Source: JACTUC01 sp964477685
Lineage (GTDB): Archaea > Thermoproteota > Methanomethylicia > Methanomethylicales > Methanomethylicaceae
Direction: 5' to 3'
Length of the DNA stretch: 25,250 nt
NCBI GenBank assembly: GCA_964477685.1
Contig: CAYZHK010000016.1
Location: forward strand, 1-25,250
Below are positions 7,534-14,003 of the stretch, piece by piece. Below the pieces are notes generated by a model that worked only from the letters and a program-made list of their open reading frames with translations, did no database searches and was not told where the DNA came from. A program made the position numbers and the translations under genes. Position 1 is the stretch's first letter. Each line of letters opens with the position of its first letter.

Positions 7534-7842
7534 GTGGCTGAAGGCGCACCAATACCTGAGAAACCAACCATGCCTAGGGATGTTATCCTCGTCGGCAAGA
7601 AACCGGTGATGAGCTATGCCATGGCTGCTCTCATGCAGCTGACGGAGACTGGGGAGATAACCATAAAGGCCAGAGGAAGGGCAATCTCCTCCGCGGTTGA
7701 TGTTGCAGAGGTAGTTTCGAAGAGGTTCTTGAGCGGCAGTGCCGTCGTTAAGACAGTGGACATCGGCACCGAAGTAATCGGAGAACCCGCGAGGAATGTC
7801 TCTACAATCGAAATTAAGGTCTCAACAAAACCGAAGAAGTGA
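7534..7842 (+). CDS. albA: Alba family DNA/RNA-binding chromatin protein
   Basis: A 102-aa protein with the Alba fold signature. VILVGKKPVMSYAMAAL carries the paired lysines (K22, K23) that contact nucleic acid and are the site of acetylation in Sulfolobus Alba. TIKARGRAISSAVDVAEVVSKRF and the C-terminal beta-strand TIEIKVSTKPKK complete the domain. Alba coats archaeal DNA as dimers and also binds RNA. The start is GTG, fixed by the strongest Shine-Dalgarno in the window. The gene appears to be its own transcription unit, ending at a T-rich tract about 30 bases downstream. Confidence 0.95.
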   Translation: MAEGAPIPEKPTMPRDVILVGKKPVMSYAMAALMQLTETGEITIKARGRAISSAVDVAEVVSKRFLSGSAVVKTVDIGTEVIGEPARNVSTIEIKVSTKPKK

Positions 7843-7870
7843 CACTTGGCAGGATGCCATAAAGTTAAAA

Positions 7871-7889
7871 CCTTTTTTACCCTTTTTAT
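7871..7889 (+). terminator. T-rich terminator after Alba
   Basis: CCTTTTTTACCCTTTTTAT contains runs of six and five T on the coding strand without a hairpin, the usual form of an intrinsic archaeal terminator. Confidence 0.45.
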
Positions 7890-7914
7890 CATAATCCCTA
7901 AGAGGTCCCGAATC

Positions 7915-8511
7915 ATGGTCAGAATAATACGCGCAGGTGCGGTTGTTTTCCAAGAAATGGAGGAGCTAGATCTTGTAGGGATGTGGGAGGTGCTCGGTTC
8001 CACCCGCCGCCTGTTCCGGGACGGGGTTTTCAAGGATGCCTACTTTGAGCTGGAGACACAGGGCGTGACTCCAGGGCCCCTGAAATGCTACCACGACCTA
8101 AGGATTCTGCCGGACAAGCCCCTTGGCAACCTGGCGCAGTACGACGTGGTATTGGTGCCCGGAGGGCCAGGGAGGCTGGTCGTCCAGAAGGACCCGAAGC
8201 TCCAGGCCGAGGTTAGGGCTGCCTACGAAGCAGGCAAGCTGGTCTGCTCCGTCTGCACCGGCGCCTTCATACTCGCCGAGGCCGGCATCCTCAAGGGGAA
8301 GAAGGCGACGTCGTTCCATGCTGTGGTCGACAGGCTGGCGGAGTACGGCATAGAGCCGGTTCGGAAGAAGGCGGTGGTCCAGGGCAACATTGTGACTGGG
8401 GCCGGCATATCCTCATCAATGGATGTTGGTCTGAAGATAGTTGAGATAATGATGGGCAAGGAAGCATCCAAGACAGTCGCCGAGTGGGTGGAATACTGCC
8501 CACGGGAGTAG
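7915..8511 (+). CDS. DJ-1/PfpI superfamily protein
   Basis: A 198-aa class I glutamine-amidotransferase-like domain. The nucleophile elbow is CSVCTGAFILAEAGIL, with C114 in the usual position. It is preceded by DVVLVPGGPG and followed by TSFHAVVDRLAE and VTGAGISSSMDVGL. An acidic residue near the N-terminus (FQEMEELDLVGMWEVLG) is the likely partner of the cysteine. The pattern is closest to the isonitrile-hydratase/GlxA-like branch rather than PfpI proteases or human DJ-1, though without the AraC DNA-binding tail. The substrate is unknown. ATG at 7915 is chosen over an upstream in-frame start at 7846 because GAGGT at 7902-7906 sits eight bases ahead and the extra residues are encoded by the T-rich terminator of Alba. 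CATAAAGTT near 7858-7866 may be its TATA box. Confidence 0.87.
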   Translation: MVRIIRAGAVVFQEMEELDLVGMWEVLGSTRRLFRDGVFKDAYFELETQGVTPGPLKCYHDLRILPDKPLGNLAQYDVVLVPGGPGRLVVQKDPKLQAEVRAAYEAGKLVCSVCTGAFILAEAGILKGKKATSFHAVVDRLAEYGIEPVRKKAVVQGNIVTGAGISSSMDVGLKIVEIMMGKEASKTVAEWVEYCPRE

Positions 8512-8520
8512 GAAAGGCTC

Positions 8521-8550
8521 TGGCCAATGGGGGCTAAGGCACATTGGCCA
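8521..8550. promoter_or_regulatory. Perfect 9-bp inverted repeat upstream of the HAD gene
   Basis: TGGCCAATG and CATTGGCCA form perfect arms around a 12-base spacer, in the 65-base gap between the PfpI-like and HAD genes. It could be a regulator binding site or an RNA hairpin. No T-run follows, so a terminator role is not supported. Confidence 0.45.
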
Positions 8551-8576
8551 ATGCCATTAACCGATGACTGATCAAG

Positions 8577-9212
8577 ATGAAACAAAAAATTAAGATGGTA
8601 TCCTTCGACGCTGATGGCACCCTTGTAACGTCAGCCTATGCTGACCTCATATGGCTGGAGGTTCTCCCCGAGATGGTGTCAAAGGGATGGAGGATATCGG
8701 TTGACGATGCCAAGGCCAAGCTCTACCGGGACTACGACTCCATTGGCCCCCAGAGACCCGAATGGTACGATCTCCCCTACTGGCTCAAGAGGTACCGGCT
8801 GGAGGCCAGCCCCCGCATACTGCTCCAGCAGTACAAGTCGGCGGTTACGCTCTACCCCGAGGTTCCCGACGTCCTGGAGCGGCTCGGGGAAATGTATGAG
8901 CTGATTGTGACCTCTAACTCATCCAAGCTCTTCCTTGAGATCACCACGGAGGCGCTGAAGCCGTACTTCAAGCATATCTTCTCCACCATCTCAGACTTTG
9001 GGATGATGAAGGACACTGAATCCTACATCGCAGTTTGCGAAAGAGTGGGAGTGAATTCCAGGGAGATGGCCCACATCGGCGACAGCCTCGAGCTGGACTA
9101 TTCCAGGGCCAGACGTGCAGGCGTTAGGGCCTTCTACCTGGACAGGCAGGGAAGGAGGAGAGGCAGGAATTTCGTCAGGGATCTTCGCGAGTTCGCAGCG
9201 AAACTGCTATAG
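8577..9212 (+). CDS. HAD superfamily (subfamily I) phosphohydrolase
   Basis: A 211-aa haloacid-dehalogenase-fold hydrolase. Motif I is SFDADGTLV with nucleophile D11 and acid/base D13. A helical cap follows. Motif II is LIVTSNSSK near residue 112, a motif III lysine is in MMKDTESY, and motif IV is HIGDSLELDYSRARRAGV. The arrangement fits phosphoglycolate-phosphatase-like enzymes, but the family is too broad to assign a substrate. ATG at 8577 is used. TGATCA at 8568-8573 just upstream could pair with the 16S tail as an extended Shine-Dalgarno. The gene probably has its own promoter or is read through from the PfpI-like gene; the inverted repeat at 8521-8550 lies between them. Confidence 0.85.
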   Translation: MKQKIKMVSFDADGTLVTSAYADLIWLEVLPEMVSKGWRISVDDAKAKLYRDYDSIGPQRPEWYDLPYWLKRYRLEASPRILLQQYKSAVTLYPEVPDVLERLGEMYELIVTSNSSKLFLEITTEALKPYFKHIFSTISDFGMMKDTESYIAVCERVGVNSREMAHIGDSLELDYSRARRAGVRAFYLDRQGRRRGRNFVRDLREFAAKLL

Positions 9213-9225
9213 GTCTCCAACGCCT

Positions 9226-9585
9226 TCACGGATTGATGCTACCAAGGACGGCTAGGTCCTCATAGAGCTCGACCAGCACCTTTGCCTTGACTTCCCTGTT
9301 TGTGAACGGGGGCATCTGTTCCCCTAGGTCCAGCGCCAGCACAACGGGGTTGCCCAGGGAGTCTGCGAACCTTACCTCTGCCATGAACTTCTTCTTGGCG
9401 CCTGCCTCCGCTGTCTTTGTAAGCGCCTCGTAAATCCTGCTCATTGCCATCTGCATCGAGACAGGGCTGGACATGTCCTGGGGGGTCAGCGACACCTGGG
9501 CAAACTGGGGAATGACCTCCCCAAGCTTTGCAGTGCCAACGAAAATTCCGCCAACAGACTTCTCCTTATCGAAGGAACCTGACAA
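9226..9585 (-). CDS. Conserved-looking protein of unknown function
   Basis: A 119-aa protein that I do not recognise. It has no signal peptide or membrane segment. It begins with a Ser/Gly/Lys-rich stretch, has a Met-rich amphipathic segment (SMQMAMSRIYEAL) and then alternating hydrophobic strands (MAEVRFADSLGNPVVLALDLG, read as beta-hairpin), ending in KAKVLVELYEDLAVLG. An alpha/beta cytosolic protein is likely. The start is TTG, supported by AAGGTG (9593-9598) seven bases upstream and a TATA-like ATAAAAG on the minus strand near 9620. It converges on the HAD gene and has the winged-helix-like gene upstream on the same strand, 69 bases away. Confidence 0.7.
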   Translation of the reverse strand: MSGSFDKEKSVGGIFVGTAKLGEVIPQFAQVSLTPQDMSSPVSMQMAMSRIYEALTKTAEAGAKKKFMAEVRFADSLGNPVVLALDLGEQMPPFTNREVKAKVLVELYEDLAVLGSINP

Positions 9586-9613
9586 GATCTAGCACCTTGG
9601 GGATAGAGGCGCC

Positions 9614-9631
9614 AAGGATGCTTTTATCCTT
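9614..9631 (-). promoter_or_regulatory. TATA-containing inverted repeat before the unknown gene
   Basis: AAGGAT-N6-ATCCTT is a perfect 6-base inverted repeat, and on the minus strand its spacer carries the TATA-like sequence ATAAAAG. A protein bound here would overlap TBP, so repression is possible. The arms are short and may be chance. Confidence 0.35.
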
Positions 9632-9654
9632 ATTCAGGGAGTCGGCTTTCCAGG

Positions 9655-10110
9655 TCAGGGGTGGTTTCGCCCCTCCTCTTCCAGCAGCTTGTTGGTTGCA
9701 TTGATCACGCTCGAGGGTGTTAGCTCTGCGTACCCCCGGCTGAGGACCGACTTGAGGACCTCACCCACCTCCTTCATGCCGTTCCTCCCCATATCCTCAA
9801 AGAGCCTGAGATCGCCTACGCTCCAGTATTCGCCAAGGTACTTCTTCATTGCCTGGACGTCCCTTTCGGGTATCTTCGGGATCTCCAGCGCCTTAGGCGT
9901 GGGGGGCTCCAGCTCATCACCATTCCCTGAATACCCTTCCGGAGCCCTCAGCTTCCCTGCATCGATCAGGTCGCAGACCACTGTCCGGAGGGTATATTTA
10001 CCGATCTCAGTGAATTCAGCCCATTTCTCCATCTCTAAAAAATCCATCCTTCCCCCCCGCTTCTCCAATGTCGAAAGCACCTGCCGTGCGACTTCGTCAA
10101 AAGGATCCAT
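9655..10110 (-). CDS. Putative winged-helix-type protein of unknown role
   Basis: A 151-aa protein. Residues ~1-60 (DPFDEVARQVLSTLEKRGG, then a helix-turn-helix-like stretch WAEFTEIGKYTLRTVVCDLIDAGKL) resemble a winged-helix DNA-binding domain. The middle is a proline-rich linker (ELEPPTPKALEIPKIPERD). The C-terminal half is helical (VQAMKKYLGEYWSVGDLRLFEDMG) and could be a second winged helix or dimerisation domain. The fold is inferred from pattern alone. ATG at 10110 is preferred; an in-frame TTG at 10167 lies at or before the transcript start predicted from a TATA box near 10188. The gene is divergent from the thioesterase gene. Confidence 0.7.
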   Translation of the reverse strand: MDPFDEVARQVLSTLEKRGGRMDFLEMEKWAEFTEIGKYTLRTVVCDLIDAGKLRAPEGYSGNGDELEPPTPKALEIPKIPERDVQAMKKYLGEYWSVGDLRLFEDMGRNGMKEVGEVLKSVLSRGYAELTPSSVINATNKLLEEEGRNHP

Positions 10111-10182
10111 ATGGACTGCCCTGTCGCGTTTTTCCCCTGCCTCTTCCAATCCCCCGCACCAGATCAACCCTTGCGCTCTACA

Positions 10183-10194
10183 TCTTTATATCCT
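10183..10194. promoter_or_regulatory. TATA-like element between the winged-helix and thioesterase genes
   Basis: TCTTTATATCCT reads on the minus strand as AGGATATAAAGA. That gives a transcript start near 10162 and a ~50-base leader to the ATG at 10110. It might also serve the thioesterase on the plus strand, but a second TATA-like CCTATAAG at 10233-10240 is nearer to that gene. Confidence 0.35.
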
Positions 10195-10247
10195 ATCTGT
10201 GCCGATGCAACAGGCCTGCGTCAAAGCTAAATCCTATAAGCTCCCCA

Positions 10248-10739
10248 ATGGAAGCAGTGATAGCGATGCCCAGCAACAGGGGAAAGCGTGTAAAAGAATC
10301 CTCGCTGGTCTCCACCCGCTGGATGTTCCCATCCGATGCGAATCCAGCCGGCAATGTCTTTGGTGGAGCAATTGTGAGGTATATCGACGAGATAGCTGCT
10401 GCGGTGGCGCAGAGGCATGCCCGCAGCAACGTCGTAATTGCTTCCATAGATCGAATGGACTACCACCATCCGGTAAGAGTGGGCGATCTCCTCACCCTAA
10501 AGGCATCAGTCAACCATGTCGGCAATACCTCCATGGAGATTGGCGTGAGGGTGGAGGCTGAGAATCCCCTGACCGGGGAGACCGTACACGCTGCATCGGC
10601 CTATGCAACCATGGTGGCCCTTGACAGGAACGGAAAGCCCACGCCCGTTCCACCTCTTATCCCCGAGACCGAGGAGGAGAAGCGCCGCTTTGCCGAAGGG
10701 GCCGTGAGAAGGAATAAGAGGAGCGAAAAAAGGGGCTAG
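10248..10739 (+). CDS. Hotdog-fold acyl-CoA thioesterase (YciA/BACH type)
   Basis: A 163-aa protein expected to hydrolyse acyl-CoA thioesters. The family motif is seen in MFPSDANPAGNVFGGAIVRYIDEIA, with the conserved Asn, the GG turn and the Asp-Glu of the active-site helix, followed by the VIASIDRMDYHHPVRVGDLL strand pair. The C-terminal tail is charged (EEEKRRFAEG, KRSEKRG), as in many cytosolic hotdog hexamers. Chain-length preference cannot be read from sequence. The frame is open back to 10068, but the extra residues overlap the divergent promoter and look non-coding. ATG at 10248 is used. ATG at 10266 is a real alternative, because CCTATAAG (10233-10240) would place a leaderless start there. 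Confidence 0.85.
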   Translation: MEAVIAMPSNRGKRVKESSLVSTRWMFPSDANPAGNVFGGAIVRYIDEIAAAVAQRHARSNVVIASIDRMDYHHPVRVGDLLTLKASVNHVGNTSMEIGVRVEAENPLTGETVHAASAYATMVALDRNGKPTPVPPLIPETEEEKRRFAEGAVRRNKRSEKRG

Positions 10740-10769
10740 GCGCAGACCCGGGCTAGCTCCAAGGGCATT

Positions 10770-11447
10770 TCATTTCTTGTAGAGCTCTTCCCATTTCGGG
10801 CAGTCGTACTTGCCCTCGGGACAGGTCTTGCGGGTGACGCAGAAGGGACCTGCACCCCCGAAGATGGTGGGCGCCACTGCCTTGACGAGGCGGAGCATCT
10901 CGTCTGCCAGCTGCCTGATCTCCCATTGGGCCGAGAGGCAGCAGCGGAGCTCAAAGAAATTGATGAGGGAGCGGGCATTCATTGTCATGACTATCTTCGT
11001 TGGCGTTGCGTTGGGCAGCACATAGCGGGCATCCTCTGCTGGCATTCCAGCCCCCACCAACCGCAAATAGGCATCTCTACAGGAGTCGACCGCTTCACTG
11101 AATATCCTTTCAGCAGCTGGATCTGCCGCTATTTTTTCTGGAACAACGAAGTCCATTTCCTGGAGCCTGACGAACCTCTGGCTCTGCTGGGAGTATGATG
11201 CTATCCTGTGCCTGACCAGCTGATGGCTGCAGGCCCTAGAAATCCCCTCTATGGCGAATGTGAAACTGGCGTGCTCCAGCACCGAGAGGTGGCCGTTTTT
11301 CAGGATTATCCCCAACTGCTTTCGAATATCCTCTGGCGTGAATTCCGCGAATGCCTTTGTGGCACTATGTCTGGAGTAACACTGCCTTGACGCCGCCGCG
11401 ACTGCCCTTTCGGGATCAGGAGTATAGGTCAGCAGACTCACCTTCAA
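10770..11447 (-). CDS. thyX: Flavin-dependent thymidylate synthase ThyX
   Basis: A 225-aa enzyme that methylates dUMP to dTMP using methylene-folate, FAD and NADPH. The diagnostic ThyX signature is complete as RHRIASYSQQSQR, preceded by ISRACSHQLV and LEHASFTF. The N-terminus KVSLLTYTPDPERAVAAASRQCYS matches the family, which supports the TTG start at 11447 despite a weak Shine-Dalgarno. A C-terminal CPEGKYDCPKWEELY extension brings two more cysteines. The gene lies 50 bases downstream of the DedA-like gene on the same strand. A TATA-like CCATAAAC near 11470-11478 could give a nearly leaderless transcript of its own. ThyX replaces ThyA in many archaea. Confidence 0.95.
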   Translation of the reverse strand: MKVSLLTYTPDPERAVAAASRQCYSRHSATKAFAEFTPEDIRKQLGIILKNGHLSVLEHASFTFAIEGISRACSHQLVRHRIASYSQQSQRFVRLQEMDFVVPEKIAADPAAERIFSEAVDSCRDAYLRLVGAGMPAEDARYVLPNATPTKIVMTMNARSLINFFELRCCLSAQWEIRQLADEMLRLVKAVAPTIFGGAGPFCVTRKTCPEGKYDCPKWEELYKK

Positions 11448-11497
11448 CAGCCAACGCCACCCAACGCATGTTTATGGCTCGCTCGTTAAAAATATAT

Positions 11498-12142
11498 TCA
11501 CGCCCTTCCCGACCTGAAAGCCCTGTTCAGGAGCAGCCTGATGTACGCAATTATGCCGTTCTTTTCAATATACTGGGCAGCCTCGATCCAGTCTATTTTG
11601 AAGATTATGAAGATCATCAGCAGCATAAACGCCACCGACAGCGCTGTAATGAGCAAGATATTGTTTCCGCCCACAAACCAGGAGATGACCTCCCAGCCAT
11701 AGAATGCGGCATAGGCAACTATGAATCCTAGGACGAGCTTGCCCAAAAATAAGGCACACAGAAACTTGGGAAAACTGTACTTCATGAGACCGAAGGGTAT
11801 GATCACAATGTCATCCGGAAGCGGAAGCGAAGCGAAGAAAAAGACCGCAATCGCCCCGTATTTGCCGAGCATGGCGCTGAGGCATTCCAGCTCATCCTTC
11901 CGGTTTTTGCCCAGCAGACTATGTCCGCCCCTGCCTATCAGGTATGATATGCACTTCCCCAAGGTTGCCCCCACAGCCACGCAGAGTGCCACAAGGAGGG
12001 GATCTAGGTATGGCGCAAGAAGGAAAATGGCCACAAGGTACGGTACTGGGAGAAAAGGCACCAGGTTCCCCACAATGGAGATGGAGGTTATCCCGACATA
12101 GCTGTACTGTAGGAAGAAGCCTATGAGCCAGCTGAAGTCCAA
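11498..12142 (-). CDS. DedA/VTT-domain integral membrane protein
   Basis: A 214-aa membrane protein with about five or six hydrophobic segments (around residues 5-25, 35-60, 95-120, 125-150 and 155-185). The DedA/VTT core is visible as VGATLGKCISYLIGRGG, followed by FFASLPLPDDIVIIPFGLMKYS and a re-entrant proline-rich loop. DedA-family proteins are linked to lipid scrambling or flipping and proton-dependent membrane homeostasis; in archaea the function is untested. A basic C-terminus (RLLLNRAFRSGRA) should be cytoplasmic. The start is TTG at 12142. A TATA-like GCATAAAAAA at 12165-12174 would make the transcript nearly leaderless. It lies 34 bases downstream of the beta-helix gene on the same strand. 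Confidence 0.82.
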   Translation of the reverse strand: MDFSWLIGFFLQYSYVGITSISIVGNLVPFLPVPYLVAIFLLAPYLDPLLVALCVAVGATLGKCISYLIGRGGHSLLGKNRKDELECLSAMLGKYGAIAVFFFASLPLPDDIVIIPFGLMKYSFPKFLCALFLGKLVLGFIVAYAAFYGWEVISWFVGGNNILLITALSVAFMLLMIFIIFKIDWIEAAQYIEKNGIIAYIRLLLNRAFRSGRA

Positions 12143-12176
12143 TCGGGAAACCTTCCTGAGCTGGTTTTTTATGCGC

Positions 12177-13142
12177 CTATGAGCCCGGAATGAGCAGAGA
12201 CCCTGACGGAACTCTCTGCCCCTTGGCTATCTCAGACCTGAATATGATCGCCCCGTCCTCGATCACGGCATCGTCGCCAATCACCACAGGCCCATGGATT
12301 ATGCAGGATTCCCCGATTTTAACATTCTTGCCGATCATAACGTCTGCCCCTTTGAAAGTCTTGATGACCCCGTTCTTCCCCAGGGTAACGTTGAGCTTTG
12401 CGGACCCCTTCAGGCTGTGGAAGACAGTGCCTTTGCCTATGGAGACACCCTCCTCGAAGACCAATGGCCAGCCTTCGTCCCCCCTGATGGAGACCATCTC
12501 GCCAATCTCCGCCTTGCCCTTGAATATGACGCCTCCTATTATCCGCGCAGTGCCTGTCATGTGGGCGCTGCCCATGTCCGGGAAGAGGTAGTACTTTGTC
12601 CAGCTTGTCTTCGGGGAAAAACCAACAGATGCGAACTCCGCTGGGCCCTTCTCCTGGTAGGCCTTAATGTAACCCATTGCCAATTCCGTATTGACCTCAA
12701 GCACCTCGTTCTTGAAGTTCTTGTGCCCCTTCTCCACCTTTTCCTGAGCTTCCTTCCCGCCCGGCGGTACGTAGTAGTCTGGCTCAATGTTCATCCCCTG
12801 GATGACCGCCCCATGGGAGATGTAGGCCCCCCGCCCTATTCGGGAGTTGATTATCTTGGCATTGAAGCCGATAAATGCGAAGTCATTGATGGTGGAATTG
12901 TGCACCTCTGCCCTGTGGGCTATCGAGACGTTGTTACCGATGAAGGACGGACCGTATATCTTGACACCGTCCTGAATGTTGGTCCTCTCACCAATCCTGA
13001 TGTCCGGTTTAGTGGAATGGAATTCTGCAAAGGGAGCAACGTAGACGTACCCTCCCTCCATGACCACAGGATTCTCCATTGTAACCGTCGGATCTATGAA
13101 GGAGTTGTTGATATGAACAGTTCCGGGTTTGATTGTCTCCAT
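12177..13142 (-). CDS. Double left-handed beta-helix protein related to gamma carbonic anhydrase
   Basis: A 321-aa protein built of hexapeptide repeats in two blocks. The first (~residues 25-120) aligns by eye with the archaeal carbonic anhydrase Cam: GERTNIQDGVKIY, then IGNNVSIAHRAEVHN, then the LEVNTELAMGY helix that caps Cam. Two of the three zinc histidines are kept (H76, H81), but the first is Tyr63, and the acidic loop with the Cam proton-shuttle glutamate is absent. The second block (~195-315) is another run of hexapeptides (GGVIFKGKAEIGEMVSI, VMIGKNVKIGESCIIHGPVVIGDDAVIEDGA) like nucleotidyl- or acyltransferase helices. Classical carbonic anhydrase activity is therefore doubtful; a scaffold or transferase role is possible. 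ATG at 13142 is preferred (GGTGAT upstream); ATG at 13148 is possible. Confidence 0.75.
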   Translation of the reverse strand: METIKPGTVHINNSFIDPTVTMENPVVMEGGYVYVAPFAEFHSTKPDIRIGERTNIQDGVKIYGPSFIGNNVSIAHRAEVHNSTINDFAFIGFNAKIINSRIGRGAYISHGAVIQGMNIEPDYYVPPGGKEAQEKVEKGHKNFKNEVLEVNTELAMGYIKAYQEKGPAEFASVGFSPKTSWTKYYLFPDMGSAHMTGTARIIGGVIFKGKAEIGEMVSIRGDEGWPLVFEEGVSIGKGTVFHSLKGSAKLNVTLGKNGVIKTFKGADVMIGKNVKIGESCIIHGPVVIGDDAVIEDGAIIFRSEIAKGQRVPSGSLLIPGS

Positions 13143-13181
13143 GCCCATCACCAACGGTTATCATAACGTTGAACCCCGAAG

Positions 13182-13192
13182 CATATATAAAG
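13182..13192 (-). promoter_or_regulatory. TATA box of the beta-helix gene
   Basis: On the minus strand it reads CTTTATATATG, predicting a start near 13161, about 19 bases before the ATG at 13142. Confidence 0.6.
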
Positions 13193-13235
13193 TGTTCGTA
13201 ATGGCATGGGTCAAAGGTTTTGACGGCGGGAAGCA

Positions 13236-13248
13236 TTTGTATATATGC
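13236..13248 (+). promoter_or_regulatory. TATA box of the ABC exporter operon
   Basis: TTTGTATATATGC, centred near 13243, predicts a start near 13269 and a leader of ~33 bases to the TTG at 13302. It is divergent from the beta-helix gene box 50 bases away; both boxes contain TATATATGC when read on their own strand. Confidence 0.5.
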
Positions 13249-13301
13249 TGCCATGTTTAGTTACTCTGACTGCCAAAAAATTGACTAGGAAGAGTTGACG
13301 T

Positions 13302-14003
13302 TTGGCGCCCGAAACCCCGGATGTCATCGCGACGCAGGATCTTTGGAAGATCTACCAAATGGGTAAGCTGGAGTATGCCGCCCTCCAGGGTGTCAATCTC
13401 AAGGCCAAGATGGGCGAGTTCATATCCATAGTGGGGCCGTCCGGGAGTGGCAAATCGACCCTCCTCAACATGATAGGGGCGCTGGACAGGCCAAGCAGAG
13501 GTCATGTCTGGATAGATGGCGTAGATATATCGAGCCTCAGCGATAACCGACTTGCAATGCTGAGGAACCGCAAGATCGGATTTATCTTCCAGACCTTCAA
13601 CCTCCTAGCCTATATGAGCTCATCGGACAATGTGGAGGTTCCGATGGTGGCCAACGGCTTAGCCGCCCCCGACAGGCAGGCCCGTGCCTACGAGCTCCTC
13701 TCCATGGTAGGCCTGAAGGGATTCGAGACGAACAGGCCCAATATGTTGAGCGGAGGGCAGCAGCAGAGGGTGGCCATCGCCAGGGCTCTGGCAAACCAGC
13801 CCTCCATACTGCTTGCCGATGAACCGACGGGTAACCTGGACTCCAAGTCTGCGGCCGAGGTTATAGAAATCCTCAGGAAACTAAACTCTGATGGGGCAAC
13901 AATAATAATGGTGACGCATAATATGGAGCTTACAAAATTCAGTCACAGGATATGGTACATATTGGACGGGAAGGTGGAGAAGGAGGTCGTTCGCAGTGCA
14001 TAA
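13302..14003 (+). CDS. ABC transporter ATP-binding protein (MacB/LolD type)
   Basis: A 233-aa nucleotide-binding domain that powers the export or extraction complex of this operon. Walker A is GPSGSGKST, the signature is LSGGQQQR, Walker B is ILLADEPTGNLD, and the H-loop is VTHN. The Q-loop region IFQTFNLLAYMSSSDNVEVPM is typical of the MacB/LolD/FtsE branch. The start is TTG at 13302 with AGGAAGAG upstream. The last 8 bases overlap the next gene, whose Shine-Dalgarno AGGAGGT (13981-13987) lies within this gene, so translation is likely coupled. Confidence 0.93.
   Translation: MAPETPDVIATQDLWKIYQMGKLEYAALQGVNLKAKMGEFISIVGPSGSGKSTLLNMIGALDRPSRGHVWIDGVDISSLSDNRLAMLRNRKIGFIFQTFNLLAYMSSSDNVEVPMVANGLAAPDRQARAYELLSMVGLKGFETNRPNMLSGGQQQRVAIARALANQPSILLADEPTGNLDSKSAAEVIEILRKLNSDGATIIMVTHNMELTKFSHRIWYILDGKVEKEVVRSA

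Noticed and set aside
8521..8550. Hairpin as an intrinsic terminator
   Set aside because: No T-run follows the stem, and archaeal terminators in this window are T-tracts without hairpins.
9689..10561. Long open frame (290 codons) on the plus strand
   Set aside because: It is antisense to the winged-helix-like gene and overlaps the thioesterase in another frame. Its translation is low-complexity Ser/Pro-rich and Cys/His-rich without family motifs.
12294..13166. Long open frame (290 codons) opposite the beta-helix gene
   Set aside because: The minus strand gives clear hexapeptide repeats and Cam-like motifs; the plus frame has no recognisable domain and runs across the promoter.
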